DNA of 64,000 nt from Actinoplanes campanulatus. Its GTDB lineage: Bacteria; Actinomycetota; Actinomycetes; Mycobacteriales; Micromonosporaceae. This document shows, one piece after another, positions 41,033 through 49,083 of the stretch; position 1 is the stretch's first letter, and every line of letters begins with the position of its first letter. The stretch is from contig NZ_BMPW01000036.1 in assembly GCF_014647795.1 (NCBI RefSeq), positions 19,471 to 83,470 on the forward strand. Reading direction: 5' to 3'. The notes under the pieces were generated by a model, which saw nothing but the letters and a program-made list of their open reading frames with translations, did no database searches and was not told the origin of the DNA. The position numbers and the translations under genes were made by a program.

Positions 41033-43407
41033 GCGGTGTCCAGGGACTCACGGACCGCGTGCAATCGGTCGGCGAGGCCGGGCGCCCTCTCCCTCAGGGC
41101 GCCGGTGTGGGCGGTGCGGCTCTCCAGAAGCTGACTCCAGAGAACTCCCCGGCCCGATTCCAGCACCTTCGCGGCTTCTCCGGGTGGGCCGGCGAGGACC
41201 GCGCACGCCGCCGCGTCGGTGGCCAGCCCGGCCCAGTCGCTCAGTAGTCGTTCCCGGCTGTCGCGCTGGATGCCGCGCCAGCTCAGCAGCGGGAGGAGCG
41301 CGATCCCGGCGGAGTAGCCCCGCCAGGCGGCGGGCCATCGCTCCCGGCGGGCGCAGGAGTCACCCCACGCCCGGGCCGCGGCGATGCGGTTGCCCAGCGG
41401 GCCGGCGCTGGAGGCCGCGGCGTCGGTCCACGTCGCGACGGCGCCGTCGTGCTCGCCGTGCAGGTCGAGCAGGTAGCCGAGGTGGAATTGGTAGCCGGCC
41501 CGGTTGGGGTTGCCGGGTGGGCTGGCGTCGATGGCGAGGCGGGCGTAGTGCAGGGCCTCGTCCAGGTCGGGGGCGGCGCTGCTGTCCTCGTACCTCTCGA
41601 GGAGGGTGAGGCTCAGCTCCTCGATGGAGATCGGCTGGTAGGGGGAGTCGCCGCCCGCGGTGACGGCCGCGCGGGCGGCTTGCAGGGCTTCGTCCACGTC
41701 GTCGTGGCCGGGCTCGTGTTTGTGCCGGGTCCGCAGGATCCGGGTGAGCCCCATCAGGTATATCGGCCGCTCCGGGTCTGCCGCGGTGAGGCCGGCGACG
41801 GCTGCCCGGCTCGTCTCGACCGCCTCGTCGATGTCCGCGGAGTCACGCAGGGCGAGATATCGGTCCCGCAGCGTCAGTGCCAGATTGGCCAGGGCGGTGG
41901 CGCGCTCCCGGTGCCGGGTGGGCAGCACGGCCAGCACGGCCCGGCAGGCGTCGATGGATTCGTGCAGGTCAGCCAGCTCGCCGCGCTGGCTTGCCCGGGT
42001 GCGCAGACCATTCGCCAGGTTGATCATCGTGGAGGCGCGGCCCGGATGGCCGGTGGGCAGGATCGCGGCGGCGGACCGGCTGGCGGCCACCGCGTCGTCC
42101 AGGTCGCCGATCCGGCCGAACTGTTCGAACCGGATCTGTAGCGACACGCTCAACGCCGACACGAACATGCCGTGGTTCGGGTCGCTCGCGTCGGTGTCGG
42201 CGGCCGCGACCCGCGCCAGCCGAATGGACTCGTCCAGGTCGGCGGGATCGCCGGTGGTCAGAAATCGGGTCCGCAAGCCGAGCGCGAGGTTGGCGTGCGC
42301 GGTGGCGTTGTCCGGCCCGGCCTCTACCGCGGCGCGGCCGACCGTGATCGCCTCGGCCAGGCGGCCGGGGCCGCCGTCGGCGTTGAACAGGGTGATCAGC
42401 GCACCACCGAGCCCGGACAGGCAGGTCACCCGCACCGGATCGCCGTGGGGCAGGGCGTCCGCCGCCCGCTGGAACACCGTGATCGCCTCCCGCAGGTCGG
42501 CGAGGTCGCCGGACTGCTCGAACCGCCAGACCAGAGACGCGGCGAGGTTGGACCCGAACCAGGGCAGCCGGTCGTCGCCACCGGCCAGGGCCGCCCGTCC
42601 GACGGTGATCGCCTCGTCGAGGTCGCGGTCCTGAGCGGATAGGCCGTATCTGATCAGGATGGTCTCGGTCAGCCGGCCGGCGCGCAGGGTCCACTCCGGG
42701 TCGTCGGTGGCAGGCGAGGCGAACCGGTCCCGCATCACCTCGATGAGGTCGTCGAGATCGCGCGGGTGCTGTGTGAGCCGGTAGCGCTCGTCCAGCACGA
42801 ACTCCAGGGTGTGCCGGAACGCGTCGGCGCCGAAGCCGGCGAAGTGGCCGGTGGCCAGGGCGGCGCGGGCGGCTTCGACAGCCGCATCGAGCTGGCCGGG
42901 AGCCCCCATGCGCTCGAATCGCATGCGGTAGCCGTTGGCCAGGTTGAGCAGGTGAACGCCGCGATGCGGATCGTCGGCCAGGGTGGCGTCGATGCCCCGC
43001 TCCAGCATGGCGATTGCCGTGTCGAGCAGGGCCGGGTCGTCCTCGGTGGTGAGACCGTCGAGGATGCGTGCGGCATCGTAGGACGACTCCCGGTCCACGG
43101 TCTCGCGGAACTCCTGCGGAACCAGATTCGGATCGACCTGGTCGAGGATGGCGAAAAGCTCGCGCGCCGCATAGAGATCCTCGCGGTGATCGTCGGTCGG
43201 CAGGGCCCGCCAGCGTGACCAGTGCAGCCACGCCACCGTCTCCACGACCTCGACCGGAACCGGCTGCCCGCCTGTCACGAATGCATTCAGCAGCTCCTCG
43301 GCGTCGGCGATCACCGTCGGTTCGAACAGCGGCAATCGGTCGTCGTGGTCGAGGAATGCGCGGATGCGGAGGTCGAGGGCGGCCAAGAGATGCTGGGGAT
43401 CCGTCAT
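41020..43407 (-). CDS. TPR protein, CHAT-type but lacking the CHAT protease domain
   Basis: This 795-residue protein is almost entirely TPR-like repeats with the recurring pattern L(D/E)EAI..GRAA.A..P......A..NLA..L..RF, running from residue about 125 to 640. The last 80 residues (AKVLESGRGVLWSQLLESRT to RAPGLADRLHAVRESLDTAQ) correspond to the linker that in actinobacterial TPR-CHAT proteins leads straight into a caspase-like CHAT peptidase. Here the chain stops instead. No His-Cys dyad is present, so it should not be a protease. It starts in an ATGA overlap with the TetR gene. Whether the loss is natural truncation by the adjacent reductase gene can only be inferred. Confidence 0.8.
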   Translation of the reverse strand: MTDPQHLLAALDLRIRAFLDHDDRLPLFEPTVIADAEELLNAFVTGGQPVPVEVVETVAWLHWSRWRALPTDDHREDLYAARELFAILDQVDPNLVPQEFRETVDRESSYDAARILDGLTTEDDPALLDTAIAMLERGIDATLADDPHRGVHLLNLANGYRMRFERMGAPGQLDAAVEAARAALATGHFAGFGADAFRHTLEFVLDERYRLTQHPRDLDDLIEVMRDRFASPATDDPEWTLRAGRLTETILIRYGLSAQDRDLDEAITVGRAALAGGDDRLPWFGSNLAASLVWRFEQSGDLADLREAITVFQRAADALPHGDPVRVTCLSGLGGALITLFNADGGPGRLAEAITVGRAAVEAGPDNATAHANLALGLRTRFLTTGDPADLDESIRLARVAAADTDASDPNHGMFVSALSVSLQIRFEQFGRIGDLDDAVAASRSAAAILPTGHPGRASTMINLANGLRTRASQRGELADLHESIDACRAVLAVLPTRHRERATALANLALTLRDRYLALRDSADIDEAVETSRAAVAGLTAADPERPIYLMGLTRILRTRHKHEPGHDDVDEALQAARAAVTAGGDSPYQPISIEELSLTLLERYEDSSAAPDLDEALHYARLAIDASPPGNPNRAGYQFHLGYLLDLHGEHDGAVATWTDAAASSAGPLGNRIAAARAWGDSCARRERWPAAWRGYSAGIALLPLLSWRGIQRDSRERLLSDWAGLATDAAACAVLAGPPGEAAKVLESGRGVLWSQLLESRTAHTGALRERAPGLADRLHAVRESLDTAQVV

Positions 43408-44060
43408 GGGGCGGCCTCCCGGTCGCGGAGGTGTTCCAGGCCGTCGAGGATCAGGTCCAGGCCGAAGGTGATGTCCGGATCGCCGGGGTGGTGGCCTTCG
43501 GCGACCTGGCGGGTCAGCTCGGCCATGTGCGGATATCGGCCGCCGGCCAGCAGATACTCATACGCCGCGGCGGTGTCGGCGTAGTCGGCGGCGGCGATCG
43601 GGAAGTTCAGGCGGCGCAGGGTGAAACCGTAGACATAGCTGTCCATGGTGTTCCAGGCGTAGTCGGCGAGCCGCCAGGAGAAGCCGGCGCCGCGCAGCAC
43701 GCCGAGGGTGAAGTCGATGTAGCGCAGCATCGCCGGGCCGGTGTTGGTGCGCGACATCAGCAGTGCCGGCGCCCAGGGGTGGCGGGTCAGCACACGGTGG
43801 GCGGTCTCGCCGCGGCGGCGCATGGCGGCTTTCCAGTCGCTGTCGTCGCCGGGCAGGTCGATCTCGTCGACCACCAGGTCGACGATGCCGTCGAGGACGG
43901 CCTCCTTGTTGGCGACATGCCTATACAGCGACATGGCCTCGACGCCCAGCTCGCGGCCGAGGTGGCGCATCGAGAGCGAGTCGGTGCCTCCGGAGTCGGC
44001 CAGCGCCAGGGCGGCCTGGAGCACCCGTCGCGTGCTCAGGGGCTCTCGGGACTTCGGCAT
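43404..44060 (-). CDS. TetR-family repressor (TetR_C class)
   Basis: This 218-residue regulator starts at MPKSREPLSTRRVLQAALAL. The HTH (residues about 12-55) reads SMRHLGRELGVEAMSLYRHV, and the C-terminal domain resembles the tetracycline-repressor class. It is divergent from an oxidoreductase gene. The double palindrome between the two genes is the expected operator, so it most likely represses both itself and the oxidoreductase. It is coupled by ATGA to the TPR gene downstream. Confidence 0.87.
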   Translation of the reverse strand: MPKSREPLSTRRVLQAALALADSGGTDSLSMRHLGRELGVEAMSLYRHVANKEAVLDGIVDLVVDEIDLPGDDSDWKAAMRRRGETAHRVLTRHPWAPALLMSRTNTGPAMLRYIDFTLGVLRGAGFSWRLADYAWNTMDSYVYGFTLRRLNFPIAAADYADTAAAYEYLLAGGRYPHMAELTRQVAEGHHPGDPDITFGLDLILDGLEHLRDREAAP

Positions 44061-44114
44061 CTTCTCGTCTCTCCGGTGGGGTTGCGGAACCGCTCGACCA
44101 TACCGCACCCTTGC

Positions 44115-44138
44115 TTACGTCGTAAGCTTACACTGTAA
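44115..44138. promoter_or_regulatory. Double palindromic operator between TetR gene and oxidoreductase
   Basis: Two 11-base palindromes lie side by side, TTACGTCGTAA and TTACACTGTAA, with centres 13 bases apart. The first is extended to GCTTACG-T-CGTAAGC. They occupy the middle of the 95-base divergent intergenic region, just before the ribosome binding site AGGAGG of the oxidoreductase. This is a classic arrangement for two TetR dimers binding adjacent sites and shutting off both promoters. Confidence 0.75.
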
Positions 44139-44155
44139 TCAGGAGGTGGAGTGCG

Positions 44156-45136
44156 ATGAGGGCACTGGTCCAGACCGCGTTCGGATCACCCGGCCAGCTC
44201 GCGTTGCAGCAGGTCACCGACCCCGTCCCGGGCCCGGGCGACCTGCTCGTGCGGGTTCACGCGGCCGGGCTCAACGCCGCCGACCGGATGACCCTGCGCG
44301 GCGAGCCGTTCGGGATCCGGGCCGTCGCCGGCGGCCTGCGAAGACCCCGTGCCGGATTCGTCGTCGGCCGGGCGCTCGCCGGCCGGGTCGAGGCGGTCGG
44401 CGACGGCGTCCGTGACCACCGGGTGGGCGCCGACGTGCTGGCCGAGACCCCGGCGGCGGTCGGCGAGCTGGCCCGGGTCCCGGCCCGGCTGGCCGCCGCG
44501 AAACCAGCCGGTCTCAGCTTCACCGAGGCGGCGGCCCTGCCACTGGCCGGGACGACCGCGTTGCAGTCGATCCGGGACGCCGTCGGCGCCCGCGCCGGCC
44601 GCCGCGTGCTCATCACCGGCGCCTCCGGCGGCATCGGCACCTTCGCCGTCCAGCTGGCCGCCGCCCGCGGCGCGATCGTCACCGCCTCCTGCGCCGGGCG
44701 TAACGCCGGCCTGGTCCGGGCACTCGGCGCAGGCGGGGTCGTCGACTACGAGCGCCGCGAACCACTCGCCGCGCCGGGGGAGGGCTACGACGCGATCCTC
44801 GACCTGGCCGGCAACTACACCCTCGCCGAGCTGCGACAGGCGCTGCGGCCCGGCGGCGTCCTCGTGCTGTCGGTCGGCACCGGCGGCCGCTGGCTCGGCC
44901 CGGCCCGGCGCATCCTCACCGGCAAGCTCACCCGCGGCGGCCCGGTGCGCACCCTCCTGGCCCGCCCTGACCGGGAGGACCTCACCGAGATCGCCGAGAT
45001 GGCCGCCGCCGGCGAGCTCCGCCCGGTCATCGACCGGGTCTACCCCTTTCCCGAGGCGGCCGCCGCCCTCCACCACCTGGACCGCGGCCGGGTGGCCGGC
45101 AAGATCGTGATCGCGATGACCGGCGAGCCAGGCTGA
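44156..45136 (+). CDS. Medium-chain NADPH:quinone oxidoreductase (MDR family)
   Basis: This 326-residue zinc-free alcohol-dehydrogenase-like enzyme has a GroES-like N-terminus (residues 1-125), a Rossmann fold with GASGGIGTFAVQLAAARGA (about 160-180) and a substrate-binding C-terminus ending FPEAAAALHHLDRGRVAGKI. The catalytic-zinc cysteine of alcohol dehydrogenases is absent, as in quinone oxidoreductases. It probably detoxifies an electrophile or quinone that also relieves the adjacent TetR repressor. AGGAGG precedes the ATG. A strong bidirectional hairpin follows. Confidence 0.88.
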   Translation: MRALVQTAFGSPGQLALQQVTDPVPGPGDLLVRVHAAGLNAADRMTLRGEPFGIRAVAGGLRRPRAGFVVGRALAGRVEAVGDGVRDHRVGADVLAETPAAVGELARVPARLAAAKPAGLSFTEAAALPLAGTTALQSIRDAVGARAGRRVLITGASGGIGTFAVQLAAARGAIVTASCAGRNAGLVRALGAGGVVDYERREPLAAPGEGYDAILDLAGNYTLAELRQALRPGGVLVLSVGTGGRWLGPARRILTGKLTRGGPVRTLLARPDREDLTEIAEMAAAGELRPVIDRVYPFPEAAAALHHLDRGRVAGKIVIAMTGEPG

Positions 45137-45147
45137 TCACAAGCACA

Positions 45148-45182
45148 CCCACGTCCCGCACCGGGCTGGCACGGGACGTGGG
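45148..45182. terminator. Bidirectional hairpin terminator
   Basis: A perfect 11-base inverted repeat, CCCACGTCCCG and CGGGACGTGGG, flanks a 13-base loop. It fills the 56-base gap between two convergent genes, the oxidoreductase and the secreted protein, and so can terminate both. Confidence 0.85.
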
Positions 45183-45192
45183 TTCGTGGGCG

Positions 45193-45642
45193 TCAGTCGA
45201 AGATGTCAACGTTCAGGATCGGGTGCTGGCCATTCGGCGAGCCGATCGTCGAACAGGTGAGCTCGTCCGGCGCATCGCACTTGAAATCATTATTATCCGA
45301 CGTGTCCGGGTCATTCCAATAGATCACCACATCGCCGTAATCAGTTTCATAGGTGACGGTCCCCCCGGTGCCACCCTCATCCTCGCTCGACGCCGTGCTC
45401 ATGCGGCCGATACCATTGCTTGCTATCGTCTCCGGCGGATATTGAATCCATTCTCCATCGGTAACCTGCGAATGCGTCAGAACCATCACCTCGCCGGTGC
45501 GGTTCTTGACGATGACCTTGGTGGTGTAGTCACCGGGATCGGCGGATGCCATGGTCGGCAGCCCCGCGGTGAGCGTTCCGGCCGCCAGCACGGCGGCACC
45601 CACGGCGCGCATACCCGATATACGGAAACCAGGCAGGGTCAT
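45193..45642 (-). CDS. Secreted aegerolysin-like (crystal protein ET79-type) protein
   Basis: The 149-residue product has a signal peptide (RAVGAAVLAAGTLTAGLPTM, cleavage near ASADPG). The mature domain resembles aegerolysin/ET79-like proteins: an N-terminal strand TTKVIVKNRTGEVMVLTHSQ, then DGEWIQYPPETIASNG, GGTVTYETDYGDVVIYWNDP and a polar C-terminus with two cysteines (FKCDAPDELTC). Aegerolysins bind membrane lipids and can act as pore-forming partners. The assignment is by pattern and needs a profile search. The sequence has markedly lower GC in places than its neighbours, suggesting recent acquisition. Confidence 0.65.
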   Translation of the reverse strand: MTLPGFRISGMRAVGAAVLAAGTLTAGLPTMASADPGDYTTKVIVKNRTGEVMVLTHSQVTDGEWIQYPPETIASNGIGRMSTASSEDEGGTGGTVTYETDYGDVVIYWNDPDTSDNNDFKCDAPDELTCSTIGSPNGQHPILNVDIFD

Positions 45643-45833
45643 GCTGAAATCCCCTTAACAAGATCGCGAATACGGAGGCGATAACCGCCATCCGTGAGTC
45701 GTTCTCAAGTATCCCGTCCACGTCTCCGGCCGCTCACCGAATCCGCAGGACCCGAATAAAGTCGGTCCGGAATTCCGTTCCGGCGATGGATGCAGACACG
45801 GAAAACGGAAAAACGAATTCTCGGCCGACAGAG

Positions 45834-46286
45834 CTATGCGAACAGAGCGGCCAGGTTGTTCAAGGCCATCCGGGTGCCCAGCTCGTTGTCGGCGGACGGA
45901 ATCACATCAGGGATGTTCTCGTGCACGATCACCACTTCGGTCCCGCCGGGCACGGCGGTCAGCCTCGTCGTCATCGTCATCACCGAGCGCAGCGCCGGAT
46001 CGCCGGACTCGAACCGGAACTCCTCGACCACCTCGGCATCCGGCACCAGCCTGCGGAAACAACCGTGGTACGTGTCGGTGTGCGCCGACGACTTCCCCGA
46101 CCCGGCCGGCGACCCATACGTCAGCGAGATCCGGAAACGACCACCCTCCCGGGCGTCGAACTCGTGCACCTCGCTGGTCATGCCCTCCGGCACCCGCCAC
46201 CTCGCGAGCGCCGACGGGTCCAGCAGCGCCCGGTAGACCTCCGCCGGACTGGCGGGCACATGCTGGGACACCGTCGTCGTGTACAC
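45834..46286 (-). CDS. SRPBCC (AHSA1-like) protein
   Basis: The 150-residue START/Bet v1-type domain begins VSQHVPASPAEVYRALLDPS and carries the AHSA1 landmarks MTSEVHEFDAREGGRFRISL and EEFRFESGDPALRSVMTMTT. It ends with LGTRMALNNLAALFA. These folds bind hydrophobic ligands in a deep cavity. It lies nine bases after the helR stop on the same strand and is probably co-transcribed, so it may be a rifamycin-inducible companion, for example a ligand sequestering protein. Confidence 0.85.
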   Translation of the reverse strand: MYTTTVSQHVPASPAEVYRALLDPSALARWRVPEGMTSEVHEFDAREGGRFRISLTYGSPAGSGKSSAHTDTYHGCFRRLVPDAEVVEEFRFESGDPALRSVMTMTTRLTAVPGGTEVVIVHENIPDVIPSADNELGTRMALNNLAALFA

Positions 46287-46295
46287 CCGGCGATC

Positions 46296-48368
46296 CTATG
46301 CGTTCAGGATGATCAGTTGCCGGGTCGCGCGAGTCATCGCCACATAACGGTCCACCGCCCCGAACGCCTCCGGCTCCACCAGGACCACCAGGTCGAACTC
46401 CAGACCTTTGGCCAGCTCCGGGGTCAGCGAACGGACCCGCGGCGTGCCCTCGAACGACGGATCACCGATCACACAGGCCACACCCTCCGGATGCCCGGCC
46501 TGCCACGACGACAACACCTCGGGCAGGTCGGCGACAGCGCCGTGGACGACGGGCAGACCACTGCGCCGAATCGACGCCGGCACGTTGGCATCCGGCAGCA
46601 CCGCCCGGATCACCGGCTCCGCCTCCACCATCACCTCCTCCGGAGTGCGGTAGTTGACGGTCAGCGACGCCACCGCCACCCGGTCGACACCGACCCGCGC
46701 CAGGCGCTCCCGCCACGACTCGGTGAAGGGCCGCCGGGTCTGCGCCCGGTCGCCGACGATGGTGAAACTGCGCGACGGGCAGCGCAGCAGCAACATCCGC
46801 CACTGGGCGTCGGTCAACTCCTGCGCCTCGTCGACCACGATGTGCGCGAACGGCCCGGCCAGCCGATCCGGATCCACCGTGCCCAGGGCCGCCTCGTCGA
46901 CCAGGGCATCGTGGAAGTCCTCGCCGCGCAGCATGGTCACCAGGCCGGTGCCGTACTCGTCGTCGGCCGCCTCGATCAGGTCGTCGACGACCCGGGACAT
47001 GCGCTCACGCTCGGCGGCCGCCGTCGCCTCCCGCCGCCGCGCCCGCCCGGACGCATCCGGGTCGCCCAGCCGCTGCCGGGCCGCGTCCAGCAACGGCAGA
47101 TCGGACACCGTCCACGCCTGAGCATCCGCGCGCTGCAACCGGCGGACCTCGTCCACACTCAACCAGGGAGCACATTTGCGCAGGTAGGCGGGCACCGACC
47201 AGAGATCCGCCACCAGATCGGTGGGCTTGAGCACCGGCCAGACCCGGTTGAACGCCGCCCGCAGGTCACGATGCGGCGGCACGTCCAGGACCGCCAGCAA
47301 CTCGGCCCAGATCTGGTCGCGAGCCTCGTTGTGCGGGGTCCCGGGCTCCACCGCCTCGAACGCCCGCGCCCAGTCGGCGGCGGTCACCCGTACGTCCGCC
47401 TCGTCGGTTTCAATGATCATCGGCTTGGTGGGCGGCTCCTCATAGAACCGGACCGCCGCCTCGATCGCCCCCACCATGTCCACCGACGACTTGAGCCGGC
47501 CCACCTCCGGATCGGCCTCCACGGTCGCCGTGGCGCCCTCGGCGACCAGATCACGCAGCGTACAGATCTGCACGTCCTCCTCACCCAGGCTGGGCAGCAC
47601 ATCGGAGACGTACGCCAGATAGGGCTGATGCGGCCCGACGAACAGCACCCCACCACGACGCCGGCCCAACCGCGGATCGGAGTAGAGCAGATAGGCGGTC
47701 CGGTGCAGCGCCACCACCGTCTTGCCGGTGCCCGGACCACCGTCGACCACCAGTGCCCCGCGCGAACCGGCCCGGATGATCGCATCCTGATCGGCCTGGA
47801 TGGTGCCCAGCACATCCCGCATCCGGTCCGAACGCTCCGCACCGAGACTCGCGATGAACGCCGACTGGTCGTCGAGCGCCGCGGCGTGCCCGGCGAAGTC
47901 GTCCGCCGCGAACACCTCGTCCCAGTAGTCGCTGATCCGCCCCCGCGTCCACCGATAGCGGCGACGACTGACCAACCCCATCGGATTACCGTGCGTGGCG
48001 CCGAAGAACGGCTCGGCCGCCGGCGACCGCCAATCGATCAGCAACTGACGGCCGCTGCTGTCGGTGAGACCCTGCCGCCCGACATACACCGGCTCCGGAT
48101 CATCGGCGCTGACCATGTGCCCCAGACACAGGTCCACACCGAACCGGCGCAGCGACCGCAACCGCGCGCTGAGCCGCCGAACCTCCTGGTCACGATCGAG
48201 CGCCTGCTGACCGATCCCGGCGCGCGCCCGGCGCGCGGTGTCGAGCCGGTCGGAGAGTTCGGACAGTCGCAGTTCGAGCGATTCCGCCAGCGCGGCGAAA
48301 TGCCTCTCGTCGGCGGCGATCAGCGCCGGTTCGGCCTTGGCGGCAAGGTTCACGGGCAGGTGGAACAC
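46296..48368 (-). CDS. helR: HelR/HelD-like RNA polymerase recycling ATPase
   Basis: The superfamily I helicase-like product of about 690 residues has Walker A in VVDGGPGTGKTVVALHRTAY, an N-terminal coiled coil (LAESLELRLSELSDRLDTAR), motif II HIVVDEAQELTDAQWRMLLL and later motifs in GDRAQTRRPF and VTNYR-like SLTVNYRTPEEVMVE. HelD-type proteins pull stalled RNA polymerase off DNA; the actinobacterial HelR class also displaces rifamycins. I start at a GTG (VFHLPVNLAAKAEPALIAAD). A TTG three codons upstream is the alternative, and the longer frame runs through the promoter and the regulatory palindrome. The palindrome upstream supports HelR identity. Confidence 0.87.
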   Translation of the reverse strand: MFHLPVNLAAKAEPALIAADERHFAALAESLELRLSELSDRLDTARRARAGIGQQALDRDQEVRRLSARLRSLRRFGVDLCLGHMVSADDPEPVYVGRQGLTDSSGRQLLIDWRSPAAEPFFGATHGNPMGLVSRRRYRWTRGRISDYWDEVFAADDFAGHAAALDDQSAFIASLGAERSDRMRDVLGTIQADQDAIIRAGSRGALVVDGGPGTGKTVVALHRTAYLLYSDPRLGRRRGGVLFVGPHQPYLAYVSDVLPSLGEEDVQICTLRDLVAEGATATVEADPEVGRLKSSVDMVGAIEAAVRFYEEPPTKPMIIETDEADVRVTAADWARAFEAVEPGTPHNEARDQIWAELLAVLDVPPHRDLRAAFNRVWPVLKPTDLVADLWSVPAYLRKCAPWLSVDEVRRLQRADAQAWTVSDLPLLDAARQRLGDPDASGRARRREATAAAERERMSRVVDDLIEAADDEYGTGLVTMLRGEDFHDALVDEAALGTVDPDRLAGPFAHIVVDEAQELTDAQWRMLLLRCPSRSFTIVGDRAQTRRPFTESWRERLARVGVDRVAVASLTVNYRTPEEVMVEAEPVIRAVLPDANVPASIRRSGLPVVHGAVADLPEVLSSWQAGHPEGVACVIGDPSFEGTPRVRSLTPELAKGLEFDLVVLVEPEAFGAVDRYVAMTRATRQLIILNA

Positions 48369-48455
48369 AGAGTTCAAAACGCGGAATCCGATCCTCGATC
48401 GCGACGGGGGACGGCGAACGCCGACCCCATGAGCAGCGATTTTGCGCCCCATCCC

Positions 48456-48474
48456 GGGTCTTGCCGCAAGCCCC
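48456..48474 (-). promoter_or_regulatory. Rifamycin-associated element (RAE) upstream of helR
   Basis: On the gene strand this reads GGGGCTTGCGGCAAGACCC, a 19-base imperfect palindrome with arms CTTGC and GCAAG. It matches my recollection of the RAE found before rifamycin-inactivating and helR genes in actinomycetes, where it mediates induction by rifamycins. It lies about 90 bases before the chosen start. A possible -10 hexamer TATATC lies seven bases upstream of it, which would put the element at the transcription start. Confidence 0.8.
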
Positions 48475-48518
48475 GGGGTGCGATATACCTTGGAAAAGGA
48501 AGGGGAGTGACCAGACCT

Positions 48519-48548
48519 CCCAAACCCCAAACCCCAAACCCCAAACCC
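48519..48548 (-). repeat. G-quadruplex-forming tract upstream of helR
   Basis: On the minus strand five runs of three to four guanines are separated by TTT each time; the plus strand shows CCC/CCCC runs separated by AAA. This meets the usual criterion for an intramolecular G-quadruplex with three-base loops. It looks like a telomere-type repeat in miniature. It lies between the helR leader and the end of the next gene upstream. Confidence 0.8.
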
Positions 48549-48584
48549 ATCCTTTCGGGTGCGGCGTCGCGCGCTCCCGGAGCC

Positions 48585-48977
48585 CTAATCCCGCCAGCGG
48601 TAACCGGTGCCGTCGAAGACGATGATGCTGAGGTCCCGGTGGTCGTTCACGTCACGGATGTGGCCGCCGTACCCCGTCTCCGCGACGTGTGGCGCGAGCA
48701 ACCCGAACAGTTCGTGCGGATAGCCCATGTCGTCATCGAGCACCCAGATTCGGGCGTAAAGTCCCCATTGGTCCCGCCGTCGTACCAGCTGGGCGAACTC
48801 GCCCCCGGGCAGGTAGCTGTCCGGATCCGGTTCGAGCAGCCGGTACGTGTACTCGTCCTCGATCAGCGCGGGCCGCTCGTCGAGGTCGCCGAGGTGCCAG
48901 CGCAGCACGTCGAGGATCTCCGCCGGGACGTCGTCGGCGAGCAGGCAGCTGAAGACGACCTCGTAGTGATCACTCAC
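48585..48977 (-). CDS. Unknown small protein
   Basis: The 130-residue product starts at a GTG (VSDHYEVVFSCLLADDVPAE). It is acidic, with segments VLRWHLGDLDERPALIEDEY, GEFAQLVRRRDQWGLYARIW and HIRDVNDHRDLSIIVFDGTG that suggest an alpha/beta domain with a conserved tryptophan-rich core. I do not recognise the family. Its start region touches the promoter of the divergent membrane operon, so both may respond to the same TetR operator. Confidence 0.65.
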   Translation of the reverse strand: MSDHYEVVFSCLLADDVPAEILDVLRWHLGDLDERPALIEDEYTYRLLEPDPDSYLPGGEFAQLVRRRDQWGLYARIWVLDDDMGYPHELFGLLAPHVAETGYGGHIRDVNDHRDLSIIVFDGTGYRWRD

Positions 48978-49006
48978 AGTCGGCGAGGATAGCCGGACCC
49001 CCCGAC

Positions 49007-49056
49007 TTGAGCGACCGCTCAAACGAGGGCTATTCTCGGCTTGAGCGCCCGCTCAA
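49007..49056 (+). promoter_or_regulatory. Promoter with two TetR-type operators
   Basis: Two near-identical palindromes, TTGAGCGACCGCTCAA (49007-49022) and TTGAGCGCCCGCTCAA (49041-49056), flank a possible -10 TATTCT (49031-49036). The first T of operator one starts a -35-like TTGAGC, 18 bases before that -10. A repressor bound here would cover the -35 and the transcription start at once. The TetR gene at the end of the operon that follows is the obvious regulator. Confidence 0.8.
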
Positions 49057-49083
49057 AAGGCGCTCGAACGGGGGAGGCCGAAA

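Noticed and set aside
45786-48992. A 1068-codon plus-strand frame opposite helR
   Set aside because: Shadow of helR with no recognisable domain; the helicase motifs are on the minus strand.
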